Shown here piece after piece: positions 1 through 7,038 of a DNA stretch of 64,000 nucleotides. A program made the translations under genes and the position numbers. Within the stretch, counting starts at the first letter, position 1; each line of letters begins with the position of its first letter. Under the pieces are notes generated by a model, which saw only the letters and a program-made list of their open reading frames with translations, was not told where the DNA came from and did not search any database. This stretch comes from Paraburkholderia piptadeniae (GTDB lineage: Bacteria; Pseudomonadota; Gammaproteobacteria; Burkholderiales; Burkholderiaceae), in contig NZ_CYGY02000035.1 of assembly GCF_900007165.1 (NCBI RefSeq), forward strand, positions 186,001-250,000, written 5' to 3'.

Positions 1-191
1 CGAAACGCGCGCATGAACGCTTCCTGGACGACGTCGTCGGCGTCGTTCGGGTTGCCGCATAGCCAGCGCGCCAGGTTGTACGCGGCATCGAGATGCGGCA
101 GCGCCATCTGCTGAAAGCGCAGACTGCGCGCCGCCTCGGCGCGCGCGTCACCGGCATCGCCCGCGGCAGCAGGTTTTCCCGTCTCAGTCAC
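1..191 (-). CDS. ECF-family RNA polymerase sigma factor, N-terminal part (cut by window edge)
   Basis: The reverse strand from a GTG at 191 encodes 63 codons running off the left edge. The visible residues contain LDAAYNLARWLCGNPNDADD followed by VVQEAFMRAF, the classic start of sigma-70 region 2 in ECF factors, which binds core polymerase and the -10 element. An AGGAG ribosome site lies just upstream of the GTG. It is divergent from the metallophosphoesterase gene, and the shared intergenic region carries two matching bipartite promoter-like elements, so autoregulation is likely. The anti-sigma partner, if any, is outside the window. The family call is firm; the stimulus is unknown. Confidence 0.88.
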   Translation of the reverse strand, partial: MTETGKPAAAGDAGDARAEAARSLRFQQMALPHLDAAYNLARWLCGNPNDADDVVQEAFMRAF

Positions 192-223
192 CGATCTCCT
201 CCAGGCTCGCCCAGACTTCACGG

Positions 224-256
224 CTGCAATACCAGCCTTCAATCCAGTTTATTCCC
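224..256 (-). promoter_or_regulatory. Putative ECF-sigma promoter for the sigma gene
   Basis: On the minus strand GGGAATA (256-250) is followed after exactly 16 nt by GGTATTGCAG (233-224), about 33 nt before the GTG start. The same two blocks with the same spacing occur in the opposite direction at 288-320. GGGAATA resembles known ECF -35 elements; assignment to this sigma factor is inference. Confidence 0.6.
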
Positions 257-287
257 GGCTTTCGCACGCGCCGAAAAAAATGAAACC

Positions 288-320
288 GGGAATAGAAAGC
301 GTGGCCTCGCGGTACTGCAG
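288..320 (+). promoter_or_regulatory. Putative ECF-sigma promoter for metallophosphoesterase-cupredoxin operon
   Basis: GGGAATA (288-294), 16 nt, then GGTACTGCAG (311-320), 27 nt before the ATG at 348. It matches the divergent element at 256-224 at 16 of 17 block positions with identical spacing, which suggests that both genes answer to the same sigma factor. Confidence 0.6.
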
Positions 321-347
321 ACGAGTCCCTAACTCGCGAGGTTTCCC

Positions 348-1259
348 ATGAAGAACAGTCTGAAAGACCCAAACCGGCTGAAAGGCCTCAGCCGACGTGA
401 TTTCCTGCGGCTTTCGGCCGTCGGCGGCGCCGCATTCGCGTCGGGGCTGCCCGGCTTCACCTACGGACGCGACGACGATTTCTACTTTGTCCAGCTTTCC
501 GACGCCCACTGGGGTTTCGAAGGCCCTGCCGTCAACCCCGATCCGAAGGGCACGCTGCCCAAGGCGATCGCCGCCGTGAACGCGCTGCCCTCGCCGCCCG
601 ATTTTGTGATCTTCACGGGCGACCTCACGCACACCACCGACGACACCGCCGTGCGCCACGAGCGCATGCGCCAGTTCCAGCAGATCGTCGCGCAACTAAA
701 AGTGAAGCCGCTCTATCTGATGCCGGGCGAACACGACGCGAGCCTCGATGCGGGCGCCGCGTACAAGGAGCACTTCGGGCAAACGCACTACACGTTCGAT
801 CACAAGGGCGTGCACTTCATCACGCTCGACAACGTGTCGGACCCGGCGGGCCGCGTCGGCGCGGAACAGATCGCGTGGCTCGCCGCCGATATCGACCGCC
901 AGCCGCAGGATGCGCGCATCGTTCTCTTCACGCACCGGCCGCTCTTCGATCTCGCGCCGCAGTGGGACTGGGCGACGCGCGACGGCGCGCAGGTGATCGA
1001 CGTGCTGAGCCGGCGCAAGTACGTGACCGTGTTCTACGGGCACATCCATCAGGAGCATCACATGATGACGGGCGGCATTGCACATCACGCGGCGCGCTCG
1101 CTGATGTTCCCGCTGCCGCCCGCGATGTCGCAAGCGAAGAGGCTGCCCGTGCCGTGGGATGCGTCGGAACCGTATCGCGGGCTGGGCTGGCGGCGCGTGG
1201 AAGTGGCGCCGCAATCCGGCGCGCTCGCGCTCAACGAGATGCCCATCAGGACGACATAA
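348..1259 (+). CDS. Tat-exported calcineurin-like metallophosphoesterase
   Basis: A 303-residue protein. The N-terminus carries a twin-arginine signal (LSRRDFLRLSAVGGAAF, about residues 14-30), so export in folded form to the periplasm is expected. The metallophosphoesterase signature is complete in order: SDAHWG (D-x-H, near residue 52), GDLTH, GEHD in place of the common GNHD, FTHRP and GHIHQ. These bind a dinuclear metal centre and hydrolyse phosphoester bonds; the substrate cannot be told from sequence. The gene is divergent from the ECF sigma gene and followed after 13 nt by the cupredoxin gene, so the two are probably cotranscribed from the ECF-type promoter. Confidence 0.85.
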   Translation: MKNSLKDPNRLKGLSRRDFLRLSAVGGAAFASGLPGFTYGRDDDFYFVQLSDAHWGFEGPAVNPDPKGTLPKAIAAVNALPSPPDFVIFTGDLTHTTDDTAVRHERMRQFQQIVAQLKVKPLYLMPGEHDASLDAGAAYKEHFGQTHYTFDHKGVHFITLDNVSDPAGRVGAEQIAWLAADIDRQPQDARIVLFTHRPLFDLAPQWDWATRDGAQVIDVLSRRKYVTVFYGHIHQEHHMMTGGIAHHAARSLMFPLPPAMSQAKRLPVPWDASEPYRGLGWRRVEVAPQSGALALNEMPIRTT

Positions 1260-1272
1260 AGAGGAGACCACC

Positions 1273-1650
1273 ATGCAATCGCATGCCATCGACGGAAAAC
1301 GACGACGCCTCTTCACACTGATCGGCATGGGCGTGGTGCTCGCCGTCTCGGGCCGCTTCGACGCCCGCGCCGCCGAGCCGCGCGTGATCAGGATTCACGC
1401 GCGCAGGTTCGTCTTCACGCCCAATCAGATCAAGCTCGCGCCGAATGAGAAGGTCGTGTTCGAGCTGACCGCACAGGACACGGTGATGGGATTCTCGATC
1501 CCGCAGTACAACGTGCGCGCCGACGTGCCGCCGGGCGCCGTCGTGCGTGTGCCGGCGCAGGCGGGGCCGGCGGGCAACGTCGATTTTCTGTGCGATATCT
1601 TCTGCGGATCGGGACACGAGACGATGAACGGGATGATCGTCGTCGGCTAG
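1273..1650 (+). CDS. Exported cupredoxin with CuA-like motif
   Basis: The ATG at 1273 is preferred over upstream in-frame starts because GAGGAG stands just before it; this gives 125 residues. The N-terminus has a signal peptide (RRRLFTLIGMGVVLAVSG, then ARA cleavage). The C-terminal half matches the subunit II/CuA cupredoxin fold: CDIFCGSGHETM gives C-x3-C-x3-H-x2-M, the main CuA ligand set. The first ligand, normally His in a 'DxxH-x-FxxP' context, is Met here (DTVMGFSIP). A periplasmic copper or electron-transfer role is likely. It forms an operon with the metallophosphoesterase. Confidence 0.78.
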   Translation: MQSHAIDGKRRRLFTLIGMGVVLAVSGRFDARAAEPRVIRIHARRFVFTPNQIKLAPNEKVVFELTAQDTVMGFSIPQYNVRADVPPGAVVRVPAQAGPAGNVDFLCDIFCGSGHETMNGMIVVG

Positions 1651-1655
1651 ATCGC

Positions 1656-1746
1656 TACGCGCTGGCCCGATGCATTGGCCCTACGCGTTGGCCCTACGCG
1701 CTGGCCCGATGCATTGGCCCTACGCGTTGGCCCTACGCGTTGGCCC
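1656..1746. repeat. Seven tandem 13-bp repeats at the lysR 3' end
   Basis: Exactly 91 bp made of seven 13-mers: TACGCGCTGGCCC, GATGCATTGGCCC, TACGCGTTGGCCC, then the same three again, then TACGCGTTGGCCC. There is thus a 39-bp higher-order unit. The last unit (1734-1746) encodes the C-terminus of the LysR protein (minus strand); its TAG stop at 1735-1733 overlaps the junction with the sixth unit, so the array appears to have grown out of the end of the gene into the space between two convergent genes. Confidence 0.9.
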
Positions 1747-2641
1747 AGTAGTCGGGCCGCGCGTACACCTCTTTCAGATAGTCGATGAAGTAGCGCACTT
1801 TCGCGGGCACGTAGCGCTGCTGCGGATACACGGCGAGGATGTCGTAATCGGGCAGCGCGTATTCGTCGAGCACGGTTTCGAGTTCGCCGCGCGCGAGCTG
1901 CTGATCGATTTCCCACGTCGAGCGCCAGCCGAGCCCGAGCCCTTCCGACACCCAGCGGTGCAGCAGCTCGCCGTCGTTGCAATCGAGCGTGCCGCCGACG
2001 CGCACCGTCGTCAGCTTGCCATTGCGCCGGAAATACCAGCCGCGGTTCTGGCCGCCCTGCAAGTTGAACGCGAGGCAGTTGTGCTTGGGCAGGTCTTCTA
2101 GCGTCTTCGGCTTGCCGTGCTTGCGGAAGTATTCGGGCGTGCCGCACACCACGCGCCGGTTCGTCGCGAGCTTCACCGCGACGAAGTTCGGATCGACGGC
2201 GCCGCCGATGCGGATCGACAGGTCATAGCCCTCTCGCACCAGATCGACGACGCGGTCGGTGAGATTGAACGATATCTGCAGTTCCGGCTTGTCCTTCAGG
2301 AATACGGGCGCGAGCGGCGCGACATGCTTGCGTCCGAACGCTGCGGGCGCCGACACGATCAGATGTCCGTTGACCGAGCGCCGCCCCGCCATCAGCTCGT
2401 TTTCCGCCTGATCCCATTCGCTGAGCAGTCCGCGGCAGCGCTCGAGAAACGCGGCGCCCTCTTCGCTGACGACGAGCCGCCGCGTCGAGCGGTACATCAG
2501 CTTCACGCCGAGCCGTTTTTCGAGCGCGTCGATGCGCCGCCCGAGAATCACGGGTGACACGCCCTCTTCGAGCGCCGCCGACGCGAGGCTGCCCGCGTCG
2601 GCGACGCGCACGAACGTTTCGATCTGTTTGAAGCGGTCCAT
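1733..2641 (-). CDS. LysR-family transcriptional regulator
   Basis: 302 residues, the normal LysR length. The N-terminal winged HTH is clear (MDRFKQIETFVRVADAGSLA, then PVILGRRIDALEKRLGVKL); the remainder is the periplasmic-binding-like effector domain. The gene is divergent from gcl with about 310 bp between the starts, the usual LysR arrangement, so it is the first candidate regulator of glyoxylate assimilation. The effector (for example glyoxylate or an allantoin or glycolate derivative) is not visible in sequence. Its last codons lie in a 13-bp tandem repeat. Confidence 0.88.
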   Translation of the reverse strand: MDRFKQIETFVRVADAGSLASAALEEGVSPVILGRRIDALEKRLGVKLMYRSTRRLVVSEEGAAFLERCRGLLSEWDQAENELMAGRRSVNGHLIVSAPAAFGRKHVAPLAPVFLKDKPELQISFNLTDRVVDLVREGYDLSIRIGGAVDPNFVAVKLATNRRVVCGTPEYFRKHGKPKTLEDLPKHNCLAFNLQGGQNRGWYFRRNGKLTTVRVGGTLDCNDGELLHRWVSEGLGLGWRSTWEIDQQLARGELETVLDEYALPDYDILAVYPQQRYVPAKVRYFIDYLKEVYARPDYWANA

Positions 2642-2660
2642 TGTCGTTTCTCCTGTCGGC

Positions 2661-2752
2661 GGGAGTTAGCGCTTTAGCGCTTACTCCCGCCCCACGCAAC
2701 GCGAGTCGGCCGGAGTTAGCGCTTCAGCGCTCACTCCCGCCCCACGCAACGC
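2661..2752. repeat. Two direct copies of a 42-bp dyad element
   Basis: Copies at 2661-2702 and 2711-2752, 50 bp apart. Each starts with an inverted repeat, GGAGTTAGCGCT ... AGCGCT(T/C)ACTCC, and ends with an identical CCCGCCCCACGCAACGC tail. The arms differ by one or two bases between copies. They lie just upstream of the LysR gene start. They resemble small dispersed palindromic elements rather than a protein binding site, but a regulatory role is not excluded. Confidence 0.75.
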
Positions 2753-2830
2753 TCCTCCCATGCAGCCCGGCTGCACGCCCACATGCCACGGCCATTCCCC
2801 GGCGCCCCACCCAACCGGCACCCCATCCAC

Positions 2831-2854
2831 ATTCCATACTTTTTGTTTTGGAAT
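2831..2854. promoter_or_regulatory. Dyad ATTCCA-N12-TGGAAT in the lysR-gcl interval
   Basis: A perfect 6+6 inverted repeat with an AT-rich 12-nt centre in otherwise GC-rich DNA, about 100 bp before gcl. It is a plausible operator for the divergent LysR protein or another regulator; no binding data can be read from sequence. Confidence 0.4.
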
Positions 2855-2882
2855 AAGCGACCGTGAATGATCTTATCAAACC

Positions 2883-2909
2883 TTGGACGCAGTTTTAAAG
2901 TGTGTCCAA
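2883..2909. promoter_or_regulatory. Second dyad TTGGAC-N15-GTCCAA upstream of gcl
   Basis: A perfect 6+6 inverted repeat centred about 55 bp upstream of the gcl ATG, with an AT-rich core (GTTTTAAAGTG). Its place between the first dyad and the start codon fits an operator or promoter overlap. Confidence 0.4.
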
Positions 2910-2951
2910 CACCCTTTGACACATCGGCAAGACAGACTTCAGGAGACACAC

Positions 2952-4727
2952 ATGGCCAAGATGAGAGCCGTCGACGCAGCAGTGCTCGTGCTCGAAAAAG
3001 AAGGCATCGACACGGCTTTCGGCGTTCCGGGCGCCGCCATCAATCCGTTGTACTCGGCCATGCGCAAGGCGGGCAATATCAGTCACGTGCTGGCGCGCCA
3101 CGTCGAAGGCGCATCGCACATGGCGGAGGGCTATACGCGCGCCGCGCCGGGCAATATCGGCGTGTGCATCGGCACGTCTGGCCCCGCGGGCACCGACATG
3201 ATCACGGGCCTCTATTCCGCGTCCGCCGATTCGATTCCCATCCTCGCGATCACGGGCCAGGCACCGCGCGCGCGTCTGTACAAGGAAGACTTCCAGGCCG
3301 TCGATATCGAATCGATCGCGAAGCCCGTCACGAAGTGGGCCGTCACCGTGCGCGAGCCGGCGCTCGTGCCGCGCGTGTTCCAGCAGGCCTTTCACCTGAT
3401 GCGCTCGGGCCGTCCGGGCCCGGTGCTGGTCGATCTCCCGATCGACGTGCAGCTCGCCGAAATCGAGTTCGATATCGACACGTATGAGCCGCTGCCCGTC
3501 TACAAGCCTGCGGCGACGCGCAAGCAGATCGAAGCGGCGCTCGCGATGCTCAACGATTCCGCAAAGCCGTTGATCGTCTCGGGCGGCGGCGTGCTGAACG
3601 CAGCCGCTGAAGACCTGCTCGTGCAGTTCGCGGAAACGGTTGGGGTGCCCGTGATCCCGACGCTGATGTCGTGGGGCGCGATTCCCGACGATCACCCGCT
3701 GATGGCCGGCATGGTCGGCCTGCAGACGTCGCATCGCTACGGCAACGCAACGATGCTCGCATCCGACTTCGTGCTCGGCATCGGCAACCGCTGGGCGAAC
3801 CGTCACACGGGCAGCATCGACGTCTACACGAAGGGCCGCAAGTTCGTGCACGTCGATATCGAACCGACGCAGATCGGCCGCGTGTTCGGCCCGGATCTCG
3901 GCATCGTGTCCGATGCGAAGGCCGCGCTCGAACTGTTCGTCGAAGTCGCGAAGGAATGGAAGGCCGCCGGCAAGCTGAAAGACCGCGGCGCATGGGTCGA
4001 GGAGTGCCAGGCGCGCAAGCGCACGCTGCAACGCAAGACGCACTTCGACAACGTGCCGATCAAGCCGCAGCGCGTGTACGAAGAGATGAACCAGGTGTTC
4101 GGCCGCGACACCTGCTACGTGAGCACGATCGGCCTGTCGCAGATCGCCGCTGCGCAGTTCCTGCACGTGTTCAAGGCGCGCAACTGGATCAACTGCGGCC
4201 AGGCGGGCCCGCTCGGCTGGACGATTCCGGCTGCGCTCGGCGTGCGTGCTGCCGATCCGCAGCGCCCGATCGTCGCGCTGTCGGGTGACTACGACTTCCA
4301 GTTCATGATCGAAGAGCTGGCCGTGGGCGCGCAATTCAAGCTGCCGTACGTGCACGTCGTCGTGAACAACTCGTATCTGGGCCTGATCCGCCAGGCACAG
4401 CGCGCGTTCGACATGGACTACTGCGTGCAGCTCGCGTTCGACAACATCAACGCGCCGGAAATCGAAGGCTATGGCGTCGATCACGTCGCCGTGGCAGAGG
4501 GCCTCGGTTGCAAGGCGATCCGCGTCTTCAAGCCGGAAGACATCAAGCCCGCGCTGGAAAAAGCGCAGTCGATGCTCTCGGAGTTCAACGTGCCCGTGAT
4601 CGTCGAAGTGATCCTCGAGCGCGTGACGAACATCTCGATGGGCGCCGAGATCGACGCGATCAACGAGTTCGAAGATCTCGCCCTGACGCGCGCCGATGCG
4701 CCGAGCGCCGTCAGCCTGCTCGACTGA
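2952..4727 (+). CDS. gcl: Glyoxylate carboligase (tartronate-semialdehyde synthase)
   Basis: The ATG at 2952 follows AGGAG and gives 591 residues beginning MAKMRAVDAA, nearly identical to E. coli Gcl in start and length (593). The enzyme is a ThDP- and FAD-dependent synthase that joins two glyoxylates to tartronate semialdehyde with loss of CO2. It has the Gcl hallmark Val51 (ARHVEGASH) where other ThDP enzymes carry the catalytic Glu. The ThDP motif is GDYDFQF...NN near residues 440-470. It leads the gcl-hyi-glxR operon, which turns glyoxylate into glycerate. No glycerate kinase follows in this window. Confidence 0.97.
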   Translation: MAKMRAVDAAVLVLEKEGIDTAFGVPGAAINPLYSAMRKAGNISHVLARHVEGASHMAEGYTRAAPGNIGVCIGTSGPAGTDMITGLYSASADSIPILAITGQAPRARLYKEDFQAVDIESIAKPVTKWAVTVREPALVPRVFQQAFHLMRSGRPGPVLVDLPIDVQLAEIEFDIDTYEPLPVYKPAATRKQIEAALAMLNDSAKPLIVSGGGVLNAAAEDLLVQFAETVGVPVIPTLMSWGAIPDDHPLMAGMVGLQTSHRYGNATMLASDFVLGIGNRWANRHTGSIDVYTKGRKFVHVDIEPTQIGRVFGPDLGIVSDAKAALELFVEVAKEWKAAGKLKDRGAWVEECQARKRTLQRKTHFDNVPIKPQRVYEEMNQVFGRDTCYVSTIGLSQIAAAQFLHVFKARNWINCGQAGPLGWTIPAALGVRAADPQRPIVALSGDYDFQFMIEELAVGAQFKLPYVHVVVNNSYLGLIRQAQRAFDMDYCVQLAFDNINAPEIEGYGVDHVAVAEGLGCKAIRVFKPEDIKPALEKAQSMLSEFNVPVIVEVILERVTNISMGAEIDAINEFEDLALTRADAPSAVSLLD

Positions 4728-4841
4728 TCGCCGTACCTGCTGCATCGCTTCACCTGGATGGATGCGCTTCGAAAGAAGCGCGTCCATCGTTACCACGCAG
4801 TTCACGTTGTTCAATTTGACCGACCAGAGAGAAAAAGCAAC

Positions 4842-5642
4842 ATGCCGAAATTTGCCGCCAATCTCACGATGCTGTTCAACGAAGTGCCGTTCCTCGACCG
4901 CTTTGCCGCGGCCGCGGATGCGGGCTTCGACGCTGTCGAGTTTCTGTTCCCCTATCCTTATCAGATCAACGAACTGTCGGAGCGTCTCGAGCAGAACAAG
5001 CTGAAGCTCGTGCTGCACAACCTGCCCGCGGGCAACTGGGAAGCGGGCGAACGTGGCATCGCTTCGCTGCCGGACCGCGTCGGCGAGTTCCAGGAAGGCG
5101 TGAGCCGCGCGCTCGAATACGCGAAGACGCTGAAGGTGCCGCAACTGAACTGCCTCGTCGGCATTCCGAAGGGCGTCGACGCCGACAAGGCGCGCGCGAC
5201 GATCGTCGACAACCTGCGCTTCGCCGCTGCCGAACTCAAGAAGGAAAGCATCAGGCTGCTCGTCGAGCCGTGCAACTCGTACGACATTCCGGGCTTCGCG
5301 CTGAACCGCTCGGCGCAAACGCTCGATGTGATCGACGCCGTCGGCTCCGACAATCTGTTCCTGCAATACGACATCTATCACATGCAACGGATGGAAGGCG
5401 AACTCGCCGCGACGATCAAGAAACAGTTCGCGCGCATCGCCCACATCCAGCTCGCCGACAACCCGGGCCGCAACGAGCCGGGCACGGGCGAAATCAACTA
5501 TCGGTTCCTGTTCGATCTGCTCGATTCGCTCGGCTATCAGGGCTACGTCGGCTGCGAGTACAAGCCGCGCACGACGACCACGGAAGGCCTCGGCTGGCTG
5601 CAAAGCATCGCGGGCGTGAAGCGCGCGCATGCGTCTGCCTGA
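4842..5642 (+). CDS. hyi: Hydroxypyruvate isomerase
   Basis: The start at 4842 (MPKFAANLTMLFNEVPFLDR) gives 266 residues, close to E. coli Hyi (258); an upstream in-frame start would add an atypical tail. The protein has the xylose-isomerase-like TIM barrel with metal and substrate residues in LVEPCNSYDIPG, QYDIYHMQ and GEINY. It interconverts hydroxypyruvate and tartronate semialdehyde in the cytosol. It lies 114 nt after gcl and 66 nt before glxR on the same strand. Confidence 0.95.
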   Translation: MPKFAANLTMLFNEVPFLDRFAAAADAGFDAVEFLFPYPYQINELSERLEQNKLKLVLHNLPAGNWEAGERGIASLPDRVGEFQEGVSRALEYAKTLKVPQLNCLVGIPKGVDADKARATIVDNLRFAAAELKKESIRLLVEPCNSYDIPGFALNRSAQTLDVIDAVGSDNLFLQYDIYHMQRMEGELAATIKKQFARIAHIQLADNPGRNEPGTGEINYRFLFDLLDSLGYQGYVGCEYKPRTTTTEGLGWLQSIAGVKRAHASA

Positions 5643-5708
5643 AATCGCAGCCTGACCACGTCAGCACACGGGCACATTTTTCGAACCTCATTTCTGGAGA
5701 CTTATTCA

Positions 5709-6617
5709 ATGGCAAAGATCGGATTCATCGGCCTCGGCATCATGGGCTCGCACATGGCGCGCAACCTCATCAAGGGCGGCCATTCGCTGTTCGTCAACGG
5801 CGCGTACCCGGTGCCCGAAGATCTCGCCAAGACGACCACGGTCGTCGCCGATTCGACGGCTGTTGCTCAGGCTGCCGATATCGTCGTGGTCATGGTGCCG
5901 GACACGCCCGATGTCTCGAACGTGCTGTTCGCCGATGACGGCGTCGCGAAGGGTCTGACGAAGGGCAAGCTCGTGATCGACATGAGCTCGATCTCCCCGC
6001 TCGACACGCAGGCGTTCGCGAAGAAGATCAACGAACTGGGCTGCGACTATCTGGATGCGCCCGTTTCCGGCGGCGAAATCGGCGCGCGCGATGCGACGCT
6101 GACGATCATGGTCGGCGGTCCGCAAAAGGCTTTCGATCTCGCCAAGCCGCTCTTCGACCTGATGGGCAAGAACGTCTCGCTGATCGGCGACAACGGCGCG
6201 GGCCAGACCTGCAAGGTCGCGAACCAGATCATCGTCGCGCTGAACATCGAAGCCGTCGCGGAAGCCCTGCTCTTCGCAGCGCGTTCGGGCGCCGATCCTG
6301 AGCGCGTGCGCAAGGCGCTGATGGGCGGCTTCGCATCGTCGCGCATTCTCGAAGTGCACGGCGAGCGCATGACGAAGCGCACATTCAATCCAGGCTTCCG
6401 TATCGAGCTGCACCAGAAGGACCTGAACCTCGCGCTTGACGGCGCGCGCAAGCTGGGCATCGCGTTGCCGCACACGGCGAGCGCGCAGCAACTCTTCAGC
6501 GTATGCGCGGCGAACGGCGGCAAGGCATGGGATCACTCGGCGATGGTCCGCGCGCTCGAAATCATGGCGAACTTCGAAGTCGCGCAGGCGCCCGCTGCCG
6601 ATCAGAAAGCGGCCTGA
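5709..6617 (+). CDS. glxR: 2-hydroxy-3-oxopropionate (tartronate semialdehyde) reductase
   Basis: 302 residues, preceded by CTGGAG. The N-terminus is a Rossmann NAD(P)-binding motif (KIGFIGLGIMGSHMARNL); the substrate site DAPVSGGEIGARD and the catalytic Lys region GAGQTCKVANQI are those of the beta-hydroxyacid dehydrogenase family. The enzyme reduces tartronate semialdehyde to D-glycerate and completes the pathway started by gcl. It is the last gene of the operon and is followed by a perfect hairpin. Confidence 0.94.
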   Translation: MAKIGFIGLGIMGSHMARNLIKGGHSLFVNGAYPVPEDLAKTTTVVADSTAVAQAADIVVVMVPDTPDVSNVLFADDGVAKGLTKGKLVIDMSSISPLDTQAFAKKINELGCDYLDAPVSGGEIGARDATLTIMVGGPQKAFDLAKPLFDLMGKNVSLIGDNGAGQTCKVANQIIVALNIEAVAEALLFAARSGADPERVRKALMGGFASSRILEVHGERMTKRTFNPGFRIELHQKDLNLALDGARKLGIALPHTASAQQLFSVCAANGGKAWDHSAMVRALEIMANFEVAQAPAADQKAA

Positions 6618-6656
6618 GTCAGGGCCTCCTTTACCGGGTAGAAGCAGGCAACGCAA

Positions 6657-6682
6657 GCTGCCGTGTCGATATTCACGGCAGC
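6657..6682. terminator. Hairpin downstream of glxR
   Basis: GCTGCCGTG, 8-nt loop, CACGGCAGC: a perfect 9-bp stem 40 nt after the glxR stop. There is no T tract on either side, so it may be a weak or factor-assisted terminator. The rest of 6683-6932 shows no gene. Confidence 0.45.
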
Positions 6683-6932
6683 GCACAGGTGGGGCGCCCG
6701 GTCCGGCGCGCGGCACGCATCGGATTGGGCAAATCATGCCGCTCTGGGCTGAGGGCGGCAAGTGGGGTCCGCAGCGGCACCCGGCGATGCCGGGGAAGCC
6801 TTGGTCGGTCAGACGTCATCGTCGGGTGTCCTGCTGTCGGATTGTCGAACCGCTTATCCAGCCGATTGTTGTCGGATTGGCTGTCGCACTACATGATGGT
6901 CAAAGGCTAACGCTGTGACAGAACGCGCCCGG

Positions 6933-7034
6933 CTACGCGATATCGGCGACCATCGACATCATGCCGTTCTGCCACGCGCCCGTTTTGAACTCCCGCAGCG
7001 CTTCGATCAGATCGCCCTCGTTCCGCACGGCGAG
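6933..7034 (-). pseudogene. Remnant of a c-type cytochrome C-terminus
   Basis: Just past the stop of the sorbosone-dehydrogenase-like gene, the minus strand encodes EGDLIEALREFKTGAWQNGM followed by MSMVADIA and a stop. This is the typical end of a small class I cytochrome c (LRxFkxGxxxNxMMxxIAxxL). No start, signal peptide or CxxCH haem motif remains. Many such dehydrogenases are paired with a cytochrome c gene, so an internal deletion that left only the 3' end is the likely history. Confidence 0.6.
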
Positions 7035-7038
7035 GCCT

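Noticed and set aside
2895..5630. A 911-codon open frame on the minus strand opposite gcl and hyi
   Set aside because: It is Arg/Ala/His/Val-rich without domains and mirrors high-GC coding on the other strand, where two textbook enzymes lie.
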